Positions 1-9,061 of a stretch of 48,636 bases of DNA are shown one piece after another. The position numbers were made by a program, and so were the translations under genes. The stretch's first letter is position 1. Every line of letters starts with the position of its first letter. Source of the DNA: Bacteroidales bacterium UBA1216. GTDB lineage: Bacteria > Bacteroidota > Bacteroidia > Bacteroidales > Paludibacteraceae. The notes beneath the pieces are model-generated. The model was not told the origin of the DNA, ran no database searches, and was given only the letters and a program-made list of their open reading frames with translations. The stretch covers positions 15,182 to 63,817 of the forward strand of contig DBXI01000044.1 in the NCBI GenBank assembly GCA_002309255.1, read 5' to 3'.

Positions 1-2
1 AG

Positions 3-1643
3 AACTACTTCCGTATGTACAACAAGCTCGCCGGTATGACGGGTACAGCCGAGACAGAGGCAGGTGAGTTCTGGAACATTTACAAGCTGGATGTGGTGGT
101 TATACCGACCAACAAGCCCATCGCGCGTCAGGACATGAACGACCGCATCTACAAGACCAAGCGCGAGAAGTACAACGCCGTGATTGACGAGATCACAGCA
201 CTCGTAGCGCAAGGTCGTCCTGTGCTGGTAGGTACGACCTCGGTGGAGATATCCGAGCTGCTGTCGCGAATGTTGTCGCTGAGGAAGATTCCGCACAACG
301 TACTGAACGCCAAGCTGCACCAGCAGGAGGCGATGGTGGTTGCAGAGGCCGGTCGTTCGGGCGTAGTGACCATAGCCACTAACATGGCCGGTCGTGGTAC
401 GGATATCAAGTTGACGCCGGAGGTGAAGGAAGCCGGCGGTCTGGCTATCGTAGGTACAGAGCGTCATGAGAGCCGTCGTGTGGATAGACAGCTGCGCGGA
501 CGTGCCGGACGTCAGGGCGACCCTGGTAGCTCGGTGTTCTTCGTCAGTCTGGAGGATGACCTGATGCGTATGTTCGGATCGGAGCGTATAGCACGCGTAA
601 TGGACAGCCTGGGTATGCAGGAGGGCGAGATGATCGAGCACTCGATGGTCAGCAAGTCGATCGAGAACGCGCAGAAGAAGGTCGAGGAGAACAATTTCGG
701 CATCCGTAAGCGCCTGATTGAGTACGACGATGTGATGAACCAGCAGCGTAACGTGATCTACGCCAAGCGCCGTCACGCCTTGATGGGTGAGCGCATAGGC
801 GTGGATATAACGAACATGATCTACGACACAGCCGAGGCTGTCATCGCCAACTTCCGCCCGATGCTTGACTACGAAGGTCTGCAGGAAGATGTGATGCAGG
901 TATTCGCGATGGAAGTACCGTTCGACGAAGAGACCTTCCGCAGCAAGAAGGAAGGTGTGCTTGCTGAGGAGCTGGCGCAGGCCGCACTCGATCAGTTCAA
1001 GCGTAAGATGGACAGGCTGGCACAGATAGCCAACCCGGTGATCAAACAGGTTTATGAGACCAAGGGACAGATGTACGAAAATATCCTTGTGCCTATCACC
1101 GACGGACGACACGTATATAACGTGAGCTGCAATCTGAAGCGCGCCGCCGAGACCGATAGCAAAGAGGTGATCCGCGAGTTTGAGAAGCGCACCCTGCTCT
1201 ATGTCATTGATGACGAGTGGAAGGAGCACCTGCGCGCATTGGATGATCTGAAGCAATCCGTGCAGAACGCCAGCTACGAGCAGAAAGACCCACTCTTGAT
1301 CTACAAACTTGAGTCGTTCAACATCTTCCGCGGCATGCTCGACAACTTCAACCGTCGCGCCATCGCTATCCTGCTACGCGGACAGATCCGCACCGAGGCG
1401 CCGGAGAACGTGCGTCAGGGTCAAGCTCCGCAGCGCCAGGACTACAGCCGCTACCGCACGCAGAAAGATGCCGTGGAGCAAGCCGCCCAGCGCAGCGGAC
1501 AAGCCGCAGCTGCCGGACGCGACACGCGCGAGCAGCAACGACCGATGCCCCTGCATGTGGACAAGAAACCCCGTCCGAACGATCCCTGCCCCTGCGGCTC
1601 AGGAAAGAAGTACAAACAATGTCACGGGAGAATTGACAATTGA
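3..1643 (+). CDS. secA: Preprotein translocase ATPase SecA, 3' part (5' truncated)
   Basis: SecA is the cytoplasmic motor that pushes preproteins through SecYEG. The reading frame is open from base 3, so the window starts inside the gene; about 546 C-terminal residues are present, and the first half of the motor domain is outside. Visible are the KLAGMTGTA segment, the second nucleotide-binding fold with TNMAGRGTDI and the QLRGRAGRQGDPG motif, the helical scaffold/wing region, and a C-terminal zinc site CPCGSGKKYKQCHG, which in the family binds zinc and SecB or ribosomes. A Gln/Arg-rich linker precedes the zinc site. The next gene follows after 17 bases made of AATTGAT-like repeats, so co-transcription is possible. 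Identity is secure. Confidence 0.97.
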   Translation, partial: NYFRMYNKLAGMTGTAETEAGEFWNIYKLDVVVIPTNKPIARQDMNDRIYKTKREKYNAVIDEITALVAQGRPVLVGTTSVEISELLSRMLSLRKIPHNVLNAKLHQQEAMVVAEAGRSGVVTIATNMAGRGTDIKLTPEVKEAGGLAIVGTERHESRRVDRQLRGRAGRQGDPGSSVFFVSLEDDLMRMFGSERIARVMDSLGMQEGEMIEHSMVSKSIENAQKKVEENNFGIRKRLIEYDDVMNQQRNVIYAKRRHALMGERIGVDITNMIYDTAEAVIANFRPMLDYEGLQEDVMQVFAMEVPFDEETFRSKKEGVLAEELAQAALDQFKRKMDRLAQIANPVIKQVYETKGQMYENILVPITDGRHVYNVSCNLKRAAETDSKEVIREFEKRTLLYVIDDEWKEHLRALDDLKQSVQNASYEQKDPLLIYKLESFNIFRGMLDNFNRRAIAILLRGQIRTEAPENVRQGQAPQRQDYSRYRTQKDAVEQAAQRSGQAAAAGRDTREQQRPMPLHVDKKPRPNDPCPCGSGKKYKQCHGRIDN

Positions 1644-1666
1644 TAATTGATAATTGATAATTGACA
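1632..1666 (+). repeat. Heptad tandem repeat AATTGAY
   Basis: About five copies of AATTGAC/AATTGAT in a row, starting in the last codons of secA and running into the TTG start region of the barrel gene. The same 7-bp family appears inside yggS (39556-39585, opposite sense) and at the start of the GT9 gene (8439-8454). Confidence 0.8.
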
Positions 1667-4000
1667 TTTAATAGGTACTTCATAGTATTGATGATCTGTG
1701 TGCCATCGTTCGCGATGGCACGCGTTGGTACTGACTCGGTGAACAGTACCTTTTTTAGAGATTGGTACCAGACCACCGACCTCGGGCACTACCTCGACAA
1801 CTGCAATGACTACACGATCTATGAGTCGGAAACCACCGGTGAGTGGAACTTGGGCGACCAGCAGGTGTTCTCCATCGCCGGTAACTCGTTCAAGAACAAC
1901 AAGTACGTGCTGAACGGCATGCGTATCGACTCGCGCAGCCGTGTAGGTGCCACGTTGCTGCACACGCAGATGGATCGAACATCTCTGGTGCTGGATTACC
2001 ATGACGGTGTGCTTCGCTTTGCGGATGACACCATCCAGCGCAGCGCGATCCGCCTGACCGGCAACACGGGAAACTTAGGCGGTATATCTCCCGGCACGCG
2101 CGAGATGATCAATCTGTTCCACAAGTCTGCCGAGGAGCGCACGATTGATACGCGTCCGGTCAACTACCGCAACCATGTGGTGGGTGCCGGTACCGGCGAA
2201 GCGACCTTTGCCATCCGATACGACGGCAAGCCTTACTACCAGCATGCGTACGCGCATTATGTCAGGCGCCGGCTGGACAGCTTTGATCACACGGGCATCA
2301 GCGGCATGTACAATGCGGACAGTTACACCGCGCAGGTGGACGGAGAGCTGCCGATAAATAGTCGAAATTCGAAAGTCGAAAGTCAAAAGACAGTATTGAA
2401 TTATTTCTTTGTGGCGACCGGGCGGACGGATTATGGTTCGGAGTTCTGGTACAACAGGAACGAACAGGGACGTCACAACGTGTATCAGGTGGGAGCATAC
2501 GCCACGCATCGCTTTGCTAATCAGGGCGTGCTGGTGGGAGGCGTCAGCTATGAGCTGAGTCACTGGCGGCACGATTCGCTGCAGTTCAGCCGGAACATTA
2601 TGGATCAGGACGGTGAGGGTTTTGAGCCCTGGTACGCTGATGGAAGGTTGCATAGCATCAACCTGTCGGTGCAATACGATCAGCGGTTGTTGCCATGGCT
2701 GCGCATCCATGCAGAAGGGTATAACGCCTTGCTGCACTTCAATCCGACCACCCGGGCGTGGAGCAACGAGCTGTACATGCAGTCGTTTAACGACACTAAG
2801 CCCACCTACCTGTACACGATGAACTGGACTTCGTCTGCCTTCACGGGCGGATTGCTGGAGAACGAAGCGCTGGCCATCGCCGAGCATCACTTGGCGCGCG
2901 GACTGAACATGTATGCCCACCTGGGTGTATCGCTGGACGGTATATTGCTGGGCGATGGGCAGTCGGTTGTTACGCCCAACTGGTTGGCTAAGTTCGCGGT
3001 GGATTACCAGCCATGCGGATGGTTCGATGTAGCCTTGTCGGTGAGCCACCATCGGATGAGTTACACCTGGGACGAGGTGCGTTACTTGAGTACCAAGTAC
3101 ATGAACCACGGTGCTCGTCACCTGCCTGCCTCCACGCTATGGATGCATCAGCCTTCGTATGCGGTAGCTGACCTGCCTATCCGCTTCATGTGGGGGAAGA
3201 GAGGCAAGCACGAGGTAGCTGTGCTGACCATGCTGCGCAAATACTACAACCAGTGGTACACAACGCGTATCAACGGCAGCGAGGATTACCGCATTGGTGT
3301 TCAGCCGATGGATGTGCTCTCCGACCAGATGGGCAAGCGTACGCCGTACATGCTGTCGAACACCATCCGCTACACGTACAATGGCCGTAAGTGGTTCGTG
3401 CAACTGAGCTGGCAGAGCTACCTGATGTCCGGCTTCAGCGCTCTGGGTAATGGCCCATTGAGCAATAATGTTGGCATTCTGTCGGAATCGACAGCCGACC
3501 CGCGGACGCATCAGACTGTTGTGTTCAGCGATCTGCCCTATCAGGGTACAGGTCGTTTGAACCAAGACCGTGCGTACATAGCTCGTCTGCAGGTGACCTA
3601 CAACGCCTGCAAGTACTTCTCGATTGGCCTGAACGGCAAGTTCAAGGACGGTCAGCCCTTCACCAACTTCGAGGTACAGACGCAGACCGACGGCACGCAT
3701 ACCGAAGCGACCATCTTGCCCTATTCGGCTCGCGGCATCAACTCCGCTAACCAGGCGTTTGGTCAGCGCAAAGATGCCTTCTTCAACTTCGAGCTGCGCG
3801 CCACAGGACGATGGTGGGTAAAGGATATACCCATGTCTCTGGAGGTGATGTGCTACAACCTGTACGATTTCGGCACCGCTCTGACCGAGTACACGTTCGA
3901 CCGCGGCACCGACATACCGTCGCGCACCACCATGAGCATATGCATCCCCCGCGGACTATTGTTCACCCTGCGGATAGGATTAGAGAAAGACCAACTATAA
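1661..4000 (+). CDS. Outer-membrane beta-barrel protein, TonB-dependent-receptor-like
   Basis: A 779-residue exported protein. A TTG start gives a good signal peptide (MTFNRYFIVLMICVPSFAMA); an ATG at 1691 would leave a poor one. Residues about 50-130 resemble a plug domain (VFSIAGNSFKNNKYVLNGM), and the rest alternates aromatic and polar residues as in a large barrel, ending RGLLFTLRIGL. I see no N-terminal carboxypeptidase-like domain and no clear TonB box, so the substrate is unknown. Near residues 232-244 lies a stretch encoded by a heptad repeat (2361-2391) of the same kind found between genes here, which looks like an in-frame insertion. It lies between secA and a glycosyltransferase; a role in envelope assembly is a guess. 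Confidence 0.6.
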   Translation: MTFNRYFIVLMICVPSFAMARVGTDSVNSTFFRDWYQTTDLGHYLDNCNDYTIYESETTGEWNLGDQQVFSIAGNSFKNNKYVLNGMRIDSRSRVGATLLHTQMDRTSLVLDYHDGVLRFADDTIQRSAIRLTGNTGNLGGISPGTREMINLFHKSAEERTIDTRPVNYRNHVVGAGTGEATFAIRYDGKPYYQHAYAHYVRRRLDSFDHTGISGMYNADSYTAQVDGELPINSRNSKVESQKTVLNYFFVATGRTDYGSEFWYNRNEQGRHNVYQVGAYATHRFANQGVLVGGVSYELSHWRHDSLQFSRNIMDQDGEGFEPWYADGRLHSINLSVQYDQRLLPWLRIHAEGYNALLHFNPTTRAWSNELYMQSFNDTKPTYLYTMNWTSSAFTGGLLENEALAIAEHHLARGLNMYAHLGVSLDGILLGDGQSVVTPNWLAKFAVDYQPCGWFDVALSVSHHRMSYTWDEVRYLSTKYMNHGARHLPASTLWMHQPSYAVADLPIRFMWGKRGKHEVAVLTMLRKYYNQWYTTRINGSEDYRIGVQPMDVLSDQMGKRTPYMLSNTIRYTYNGRKWFVQLSWQSYLMSGFSALGNGPLSNNVGILSESTADPRTHQTVVFSDLPYQGTGRLNQDRAYIARLQVTYNACKYFSIGLNGKFKDGQPFTNFEVQTQTDGTHTEATILPYSARGINSANQAFGQRKDAFFNFELRATGRWWVKDIPMSLEVMCYNLYDFGTALTEYTFDRGTDIPSRTTMSICIPRGLLFTLRIGLEKDQL
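2361..2391 (+). repeat. Heptad repeat inside the barrel gene
   Basis: Four degenerate 7-bp units of type AGTCGAA lie within the coding frame and encode a hydrophilic stretch (SRNSKVESQK). The same words make up part of the intergenic elements at 31576-31641 and 44645-44704. Confidence 0.7.
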
Positions 4001-4013
4001 GCATACAATAACC

Positions 4014-5120
4014 ATGGCCGGCTCCCTCCGAATAGCTCTTGACGCGAAGCGCGCATACCATAACCATCGCGGGTTAGGTAATTACAGCCGAGACGTGATC
4101 CGTCTGCTGACGCAGTATGCGCCGGAGAACGAGTACCTGCTGTTCGCTCAGCCGAGCGAGCGCTACTCGTTTGCCCATACACGAACCATAGCCCCCAAGG
4201 GATTATGGTCGTGCGTGCCCTCTCTTTGGCGCACGTGGGGGTGCGTAGGAGATCTGAAGCAGGCGGATGTGTATTGGGGTCTATCGGGCGAACTGCCGAT
4301 AGGCATCCACAAGAGCGGCATGAAGAGCATAGTGACTGTTCATGATGCGATCTTCCTTCGCTACCCGCAACTGTACAGCCCGACCTATCGCCGGCTGTTT
4401 GCTCGCAAGATGCGCTACGCACTACAGGTAGCAGACTGTATAGTGGCTATCTCCGAGCAGACAAAGCGGGACATTATCCACTACTTCGGGACGGATGCGG
4501 AAAGGATACAAGTGGTCTATCAGGGCTGCAACAACCGCTTCCGCGAACCTGTGGATGCGAGCCGTGTGGCAGCTGTTAGGCAGCAATATGCTCTGCCGGA
4601 CAAGTACCTGCTGACAGTAGGGGCTATCGAGCCGCGCAAGAACATACGGAACCTGATTGAGGCGATGAGTCTGGCACGTATCGACGTGCCGCTGGTGGCT
4701 GTAGGCGCGTATAGCAAGTATGCACAGCAGATGGCCGAACTGGCAAAGGAGCGCAAGGTGGATCTGCGGTTCTTGCACAGCCTGCCCTTTGCCGACCTGC
4801 CGGCGGTGTACAAAGGCGCTGAGGTGTTCTGCTATCCGAGTATTTTCGAGGGGTTCGGTATACCTATCCTGGAAGCTATGTGTGTGGGTACGTCTGTGCT
4901 GACCTCTACGGGCAGTTGTTTTGCCGAGACGGGCGGTCGGGCAGCACGCTACGCTAATCCTCACGAGCCCGCAGAGATAGCCGAAGAACTGCGGACAGTG
5001 CTGGGGGATTGGGCACTACGCGAACAAATGATAGCGGAAGGCTACAAGCAAGCGAAGATGTTTGCGGACGACAAGGTGGCCGCTAACCTAATCAAGATCA
5101 TTGAGGGGGTTGGTAAGTAG
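4014..5120 (+). CDS. Glycosyltransferase family 4 (GT-B, group 1)
   Basis: A 368-residue retaining glycosyltransferase of the GT-B fold, presumably acting on the cytoplasmic face of the membrane in LPS or other surface glycan synthesis. The N-terminal half has the usual glycine-rich loop (HNHRGLGNYSRD, residues 17-28). The C-terminal half has TVGAIEPRKN (201-210) and the E-x7-E nucleotide-sugar motif in FEGFGIPILEA (E279, E287). The donor and acceptor cannot be told from sequence. It follows the barrel gene by 13 bases. Its 3' end overlaps by 33 bases, tail to tail, with the kinase gene on the other strand. Class assignment is firm. Confidence 0.9.
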   Translation: MAGSLRIALDAKRAYHNHRGLGNYSRDVIRLLTQYAPENEYLLFAQPSERYSFAHTRTIAPKGLWSCVPSLWRTWGCVGDLKQADVYWGLSGELPIGIHKSGMKSIVTVHDAIFLRYPQLYSPTYRRLFARKMRYALQVADCIVAISEQTKRDIIHYFGTDAERIQVVYQGCNNRFREPVDASRVAAVRQQYALPDKYLLTVGAIEPRKNIRNLIEAMSLARIDVPLVAVGAYSKYAQQMAELAKERKVDLRFLHSLPFADLPAVYKGAEVFCYPSIFEGFGIPILEAMCVGTSVLTSTGSCFAETGGRAARYANPHEPAEIAEELRTVLGDWALREQMIAEGYKQAKMFADDKVAANLIKIIEGVGK

Positions 5121-5879
5121 CTCTCTGCCCAGCGCGGGGTCAAACAGCGCATCGATATCCGCCTGACTGCGGATGTGCCAGAACTGCTCCCAATATTTGA
5201 TTATCAAGTTTCGTGTTTCTTGTTCATCCCAGCCACGCGCTGCAGCGTACTCTCGGCTGAGGATCTCCATCACATCCATATGTCCCCATAGGCGGCAGAA
5301 GTTGCGGCACGCCTCTTTGCGGCTGATGGGTTTGCCGTAACGGATACGGTTGATGTCCACAATGGAGAATATGACCTGTCCGTCTGCCTGCCTGTCGAAT
5401 AGGATATTGCCCGGCGACAGATCCAAGTGCAGGATGTTAAGGCTATGCATCCGAGCCATCAGTTGGGCAAACTGACGGATCACATCCTGATAATCCTGTG
5501 CCGGATAATAGCGCAGTTCGTAGAAACGGTGCCGCAGCCGTTCATGGATCGTGATGAGGTAGCTCTCCTGCAGCAGGGGCGTCTTGTTCTCAATGTAACC
5601 GACAACCGGCGGTGTCGGTATATCCAGTTGCTGCAACCTTAAGCCATTCTCGTATGCCCGTTGCGCCTTGGAGGGGCGAATAAACGTGTACACCAATTGA
5701 TTGATGAACGATGGCCTGCGGAAACGTTTGACATTCAGCAGCCGCCCATCCGGCAGTCGGATCACACGTATCTGATTGCGCGCATCATGGATAACAACAC
5801 CTGATGTGCTGAACGTGGACGGGATAGAAAGGATCATGTCCCGCAAGGATTCATATGTGTCGGACAGTACGAAATGCAT
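5088..5879 (-). CDS. WaaP/Kdo-kinase-like lipopolysaccharide kinase
   Basis: A 263-residue protein of the eukaryotic-like kinase superfamily, closest in type to LPS core kinases (Kdo kinase, WaaP, InaA). The catalytic loop is HLDLSPGNI (H151, D153, N158), followed by the metal-binding aspartate in IVDINR (D175); LLNVKRF near residue 51 may supply the ATP-binding lysine. In this family the reaction is ATP-dependent phosphorylation of an inner-core sugar, which helps outer-membrane stability. It is the last gene of the minus-strand glycosyltransferase group, starting 3 bases after the GT2 gene ends, which supports a core-LPS role. The exact sugar is not known. Confidence 0.8.
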   Translation of the reverse strand: MHFVLSDTYESLRDMILSIPSTFSTSGVVIHDARNQIRVIRLPDGRLLNVKRFRRPSFINQLVYTFIRPSKAQRAYENGLRLQQLDIPTPPVVGYIENKTPLLQESYLITIHERLRHRFYELRYYPAQDYQDVIRQFAQLMARMHSLNILHLDLSPGNILFDRQADGQVIFSIVDINRIRYGKPISRKEACRNFCRLWGHMDVMEILSREYAAARGWDEQETRNLIIKYWEQFWHIRSQADIDALFDPALGRELLTNPLNDLD

Positions 5880-5882
5880 CGT

Positions 5883-6737
5883 TTATGCTTGTGTTGATGC
5901 TTTGTAATGTTTCATGCCTTGCCAAAGACCGCGCAGGTAATTGGAGAGTTTGGCGTGTTTGTCCGTCCAATCGTACAAGAGCAGGCGCTTGAGTTCTTTG
6001 AGTGCATGGCGGACATAATACTTGCGCATGTCGGGGTACAATTGCGCCATGTAGAGCATATTCCTGCCGCGGTAGAAATACCGCCATGCAGGGTGTGCTG
6101 TATATGGGTGGTGGATGATTTTGACGATTGTTACGCCGTTACCCAGTTTATGCGTCAGCAGGATAGTGTTGGTGCGAATGATCAGCCAGCCAAGTTGGCG
6201 CAAGTGACAACTTATCTCATCGTCAACGCAATCGATGAAGAAGTTCTCCTTGAATCCCTGTGTTTGCTGCCATGCACTCAGCCTGAGCAGATTGCCGGAG
6301 CACATGATAATCTTCATTGACTGAAAGCGTCCATCCTTGCGGTGCTTCTCCGGTGTTCCGTCACAATCGTGAAAAGGAGAAAAGATTGCCACCTTGTCAA
6401 ATTGCTCGTATTGGTTTGCCTCGGTTATGTACTCGGTGAGTGACTGCTGATCCCAGCGAGAGTCCTGATCCATGGTGAGCACCCATTCTGCGCCGAGCTT
6501 GATTGCCTGCTCGCAGCCGATATTCAGCGCACGAGCGATCCCCTGATTCGCGCGACAGGGGATGTATAGCACGTTCGGCAGGTCGGCACACAGGTCACTG
6601 TGGTCGTCGGCGCTGTTGTCAACGATGATGACCTTCTCCAGTTCGCTATTGTACAAGCGGAGCGCATCCACCTCTTTCGCGGTGGGATTGAACCAGACGA
6701 CAACGCCTACTATGCTATTGAATCTTCCGTATGCCAT
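5883..6737 (-). CDS. Glycosyltransferase family 2, rhamnosyltransferase-like
   Basis: A 284-residue GT-A enzyme. It opens with VGVVVWFNPT and has VIIVDNSADD (residues about 44-53) and the metal/nucleotide-binding TMDQDSRW, as in the RfbF/WbbL-like rhamnosyltransferase group; that subclass is a resemblance, not proof. The C-terminal part has hydrophobic and basic helices that would lie on the membrane. The start overlaps the 3' end of the preceding GT2 gene by 23 bases, and the kinase follows after 3 bases, so the three are very probably one operon for glycan assembly. Confidence 0.85.
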   Translation of the reverse strand: MAYGRFNSIVGVVVWFNPTAKEVDALRLYNSELEKVIIVDNSADDHSDLCADLPNVLYIPCRANQGIARALNIGCEQAIKLGAEWVLTMDQDSRWDQQSLTEYITEANQYEQFDKVAIFSPFHDCDGTPEKHRKDGRFQSMKIIMCSGNLLRLSAWQQTQGFKENFFIDCVDDEISCHLRQLGWLIIRTNTILLTHKLGNGVTIVKIIHHPYTAHPAWRYFYRGRNMLYMAQLYPDMRKYYVRHALKELKRLLLYDWTDKHAKLSNYLRGLWQGMKHYKASTQA

Positions 6738-7491
6738 TCTTGCAAATGATCAATCCTTGCTGCTTGATCTGATTAAAATATTCCATATTCTGCGTATCAT
6801 CCGTCCAGTTCTCCGGGTGGTACAGATGATATTGCACAGCTAAGTTACGTAGCGATACGATGCGCCAGCCATTGGCAGGCAGACGCCACTCGATATCATA
6901 ATCCTCACCTATGGCGGGCAGAGTATAATTCTCATCAAAGCCGTTGATGGCCAGTATATCCGCCTTGCTCATCGACATATTACTGCCGGTCAGGTGCCTG
7001 ACCGGTCGTCTGAGCCAATGTGCAAGCGACAGATAGAATCCTTCCTCTACCAGGCTGCATCCTCGCTTGCTGAACAAGTATGGTAGCAGATGCGGTGTTT
7101 CGCCACGTTGCAGGCGTTCGGATAGATCGGGGTTGAGTTTGACACGTTTGCCAGCCAGTACTACGTGGGGAGCACTATAACGCACATGCATTTCAATGAA
7201 TCGCGGATGCAAAACGCAATCGCCGTCCACGAATATCAGCCATTCGGCCTGTGCAGCCACGATAGCCGCATTCAGTGCTTTGTTCTTACGCCAGCCTTCG
7301 TCCGACTGCGTCAGGTGCTGCATAGGCCAGGGGAAGTCGTATGATTGGATGAATGCAGCCATCTGCTCATCCTGACCGTCCTCGGACAGGATGAGTTCAA
7401 AATCCTGCTCCGTCTGCCTGCGCAGACTGGATAGGATGGCCTTAAGCGCTGGAACGTTCTTATATATGGATAGGATGACTGATGCTTTCAT
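6715..7491 (-). CDS. Glycosyltransferase family 2
   Basis: A 258-residue GT-A glycosyltransferase. I chose the ATG at 7491 because the protein then begins MKASVILSIYKN, the normal start of the family, and overlaps the stop of the upstream GT9 gene by four bases (ATGA), typical of translational coupling. Motifs are LILSEDGQDE, the DxD in FVDGDC, and a late acidic motif GEDYDIEWRL. A NKALNAAI segment is also typical. The substrate is unknown; context points to LPS core or a surface polysaccharide. Confidence 0.88.
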   Translation of the reverse strand: MKASVILSIYKNVPALKAILSSLRRQTEQDFELILSEDGQDEQMAAFIQSYDFPWPMQHLTQSDEGWRKNKALNAAIVAAQAEWLIFVDGDCVLHPRFIEMHVRYSAPHVVLAGKRVKLNPDLSERLQRGETPHLLPYLFSKRGCSLVEEGFYLSLAHWLRRPVRHLTGSNMSMSKADILAINGFDENYTLPAIGEDYDIEWRLPANGWRIVSLRNLAVQYHLYHPENWTDDTQNMEYFNQIKQQGLIICKNGIRKIQ

Positions 7492-8441
7492 GACCGGGCG
7501 CACAGTTTGTCGATGATTGTCTCGGGCGTGATATCCATGCATCGGTAGTCGCCGAAGCGGCAGGGTTTGTTGCCATAGATGGAGCATGGTCGGCAAGGCA
7601 GGTCGCGCTGGATGCAGTCGTCCATGCTCTGCCCGTAGCCCAAGAATCCGGCGTACGGGTGCGTTTCGCCCCAGATAGAGATGACGCGCGTGCCGACGAG
7701 TGAGGCCAGGTGCATGTTCGCCGAATCCATTGATAGCATAACGCGCAAGCTACGCATCCGTTCTATCTCCTCGCCCAATGAATGCTTGCCTGCCACGGAT
7801 TCTACTCTCTTGTACTTTGCTGCCCAACTATCCAGTACAGCCTGCTCCTGTTTGCCTCCGCCGAACAGCACAACATGCTCGCCCCTCTCGCTTAGCAACT
7901 CTACCACACGCTCCATTCGTTCGATAGGGTATATCTTGCCTTGATGTGCCGCAAACGGCGCAACGCCGATGCCTTCACGAGCTCTTGTCGAGACTATCGT
8001 AGGGTTTACTTGCAGTTTTATCGGTAAACCTAACGCAGCAAGTACGTCTTGATAGCGCTCGGTGGTGTGCTTTAGCGGTTGGCGGATCTGGCCTGTTACG
8101 AGTTGATGTTTGCTCCATCGTCCTTTGCGGATGTGCGCCACACGTGCGCCCTTGAGCCTCATATGCCAGCGGATATACAGCGATCGCCATACGCCGTGCA
8201 TGTCTGCTACACGGTCGTACTGCCCTAAGCCGGCTACTATCTCGCTCACCGACTGCTTGCGCAGGTCAACGCCATGAAACGACACGTTGCTCGGCAGATC
8301 GGCAAACAGATCAGCCATCCGCTGCTGCGAGAGCATCGTGATCTCACAGTCAGGAAACTGTTCTGCCAAGGCGCGGACGACAGGCACAAGCATCGCTACA
8401 TCCCCCAACGCCGAAAACCGTATAACCAGCAGTCGTTTCAC
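7488..8441 (-). CDS. Glycosyltransferase family 9, heptosyltransferase-like
   Basis: A 317-residue GT-B protein of the ADP-heptose:LPS heptosyltransferase family. With the GTG start at 8441 it begins MKRLLVIRFSALGDVAM, the standard family start; a TTG two codons upstream is possible. Late motifs include LFGGGKQEQ and MDSANMHLASLVGTRVISIWG, which hold the nucleotide-sugar site. A cysteine-rich tail (DLPCRPCSIYG) is common in family members. In known systems these enzymes add heptose to inner-core LPS; the donor here is not proven. Pairing with a DUF4254 gene is a usual Bacteroidales arrangement. Confidence 0.9.
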   Translation of the reverse strand: MKRLLVIRFSALGDVAMLVPVVRALAEQFPDCEITMLSQQRMADLFADLPSNVSFHGVDLRKQSVSEIVAGLGQYDRVADMHGVWRSLYIRWHMRLKGARVAHIRKGRWSKHQLVTGQIRQPLKHTTERYQDVLAALGLPIKLQVNPTIVSTRAREGIGVAPFAAHQGKIYPIERMERVVELLSERGEHVVLFGGGKQEQAVLDSWAAKYKRVESVAGKHSLGEEIERMRSLRVMLSMDSANMHLASLVGTRVISIWGETHPYAGFLGYGQSMDDCIQRDLPCRPCSIYGNKPCRFGDYRCMDITPETIIDKLCARS

Positions 8442-8454
8442 TATCAACTGTCAA

Positions 8455-9060
8455 CTATTTCTTCCCGTACAGCACAGGATTGAGTGTCGGGTCGTTGTAC
8501 ATCTTCATCTGTCGATACACCTTCATGATGCGTGCGCCGGATGCGTAATCCTCGAGCAATTGGGTGATGGAGGTGGTCATGTCTTGCAGCTGCTCGTGTA
8601 GCACGGACAACTTGGCTACACACTTGTCGTGCTGCTCTTGCGGTACATCATTGCGCTCCACCTGCTCCTGCATGTGCCAGATCTTAACATGCAGTATGCT
8701 CAGCCGGTCGATCGCCCACGCGGGGCTCTCGGTGTTGATGCGTGCATCGGGCAAGGGTTTCACGCCGTGGAAGAGCGTGAGGAAGTAACTGTCGATGCGC
8801 TCCACCAGATCGGTGCGATCCTGATTGCTGCGGTCGATACGGCGCTTGAGCGCCAGCGCATCCACCGGATTGATATGCGGATCGCGGATGATGTCCTCCA
8901 GGTGCCATTGCACGACATCGATCCAGTTCTTTTGGTACAGATCATGCTCGATCGTTCCCTCAGCGTACGGGTTGTTGATGGGGGCATCAACGTTGTCGGT
9001 GCGATGATAATCCTTCACCGCCTGCGCAAAAATGCGATTGCTTGTTTCAACAATATTCAT
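8455..9060 (-). CDS. DUF4254 domain protein
   Basis: A 201-residue, mainly alpha-helical, soluble protein without signal peptide or membrane segment. I recognise it as DUF4254 from the overall pattern (NNPYAEGTIEHDLYQKNW near the N-terminus, PVDALALKRRID in the middle, and a long coiled-coil-prone central part). The biochemical function of the family is unknown to me. It is typically found next to GT9 heptosyltransferases, as here with a 13-base gap, so a link to LPS assembly is a contextual inference. Confidence 0.85.
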   Translation of the reverse strand: MNIVETSNRIFAQAVKDYHRTDNVDAPINNPYAEGTIEHDLYQKNWIDVVQWHLEDIIRDPHINPVDALALKRRIDRSNQDRTDLVERIDSYFLTLFHGVKPLPDARINTESPAWAIDRLSILHVKIWHMQEQVERNDVPQEQHDKCVAKLSVLHEQLQDMTTSITQLLEDYASGARIMKVYRQMKMYNDPTLNPVLYGKK

Positions 9061-9061
9061 A

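Noticed and set aside
2075..3121. Long minus-strand open frame opposite the barrel gene
   Set aside because: It is the antisense of a gene with clear signal peptide and barrel features; composition is typical of a shadow frame.
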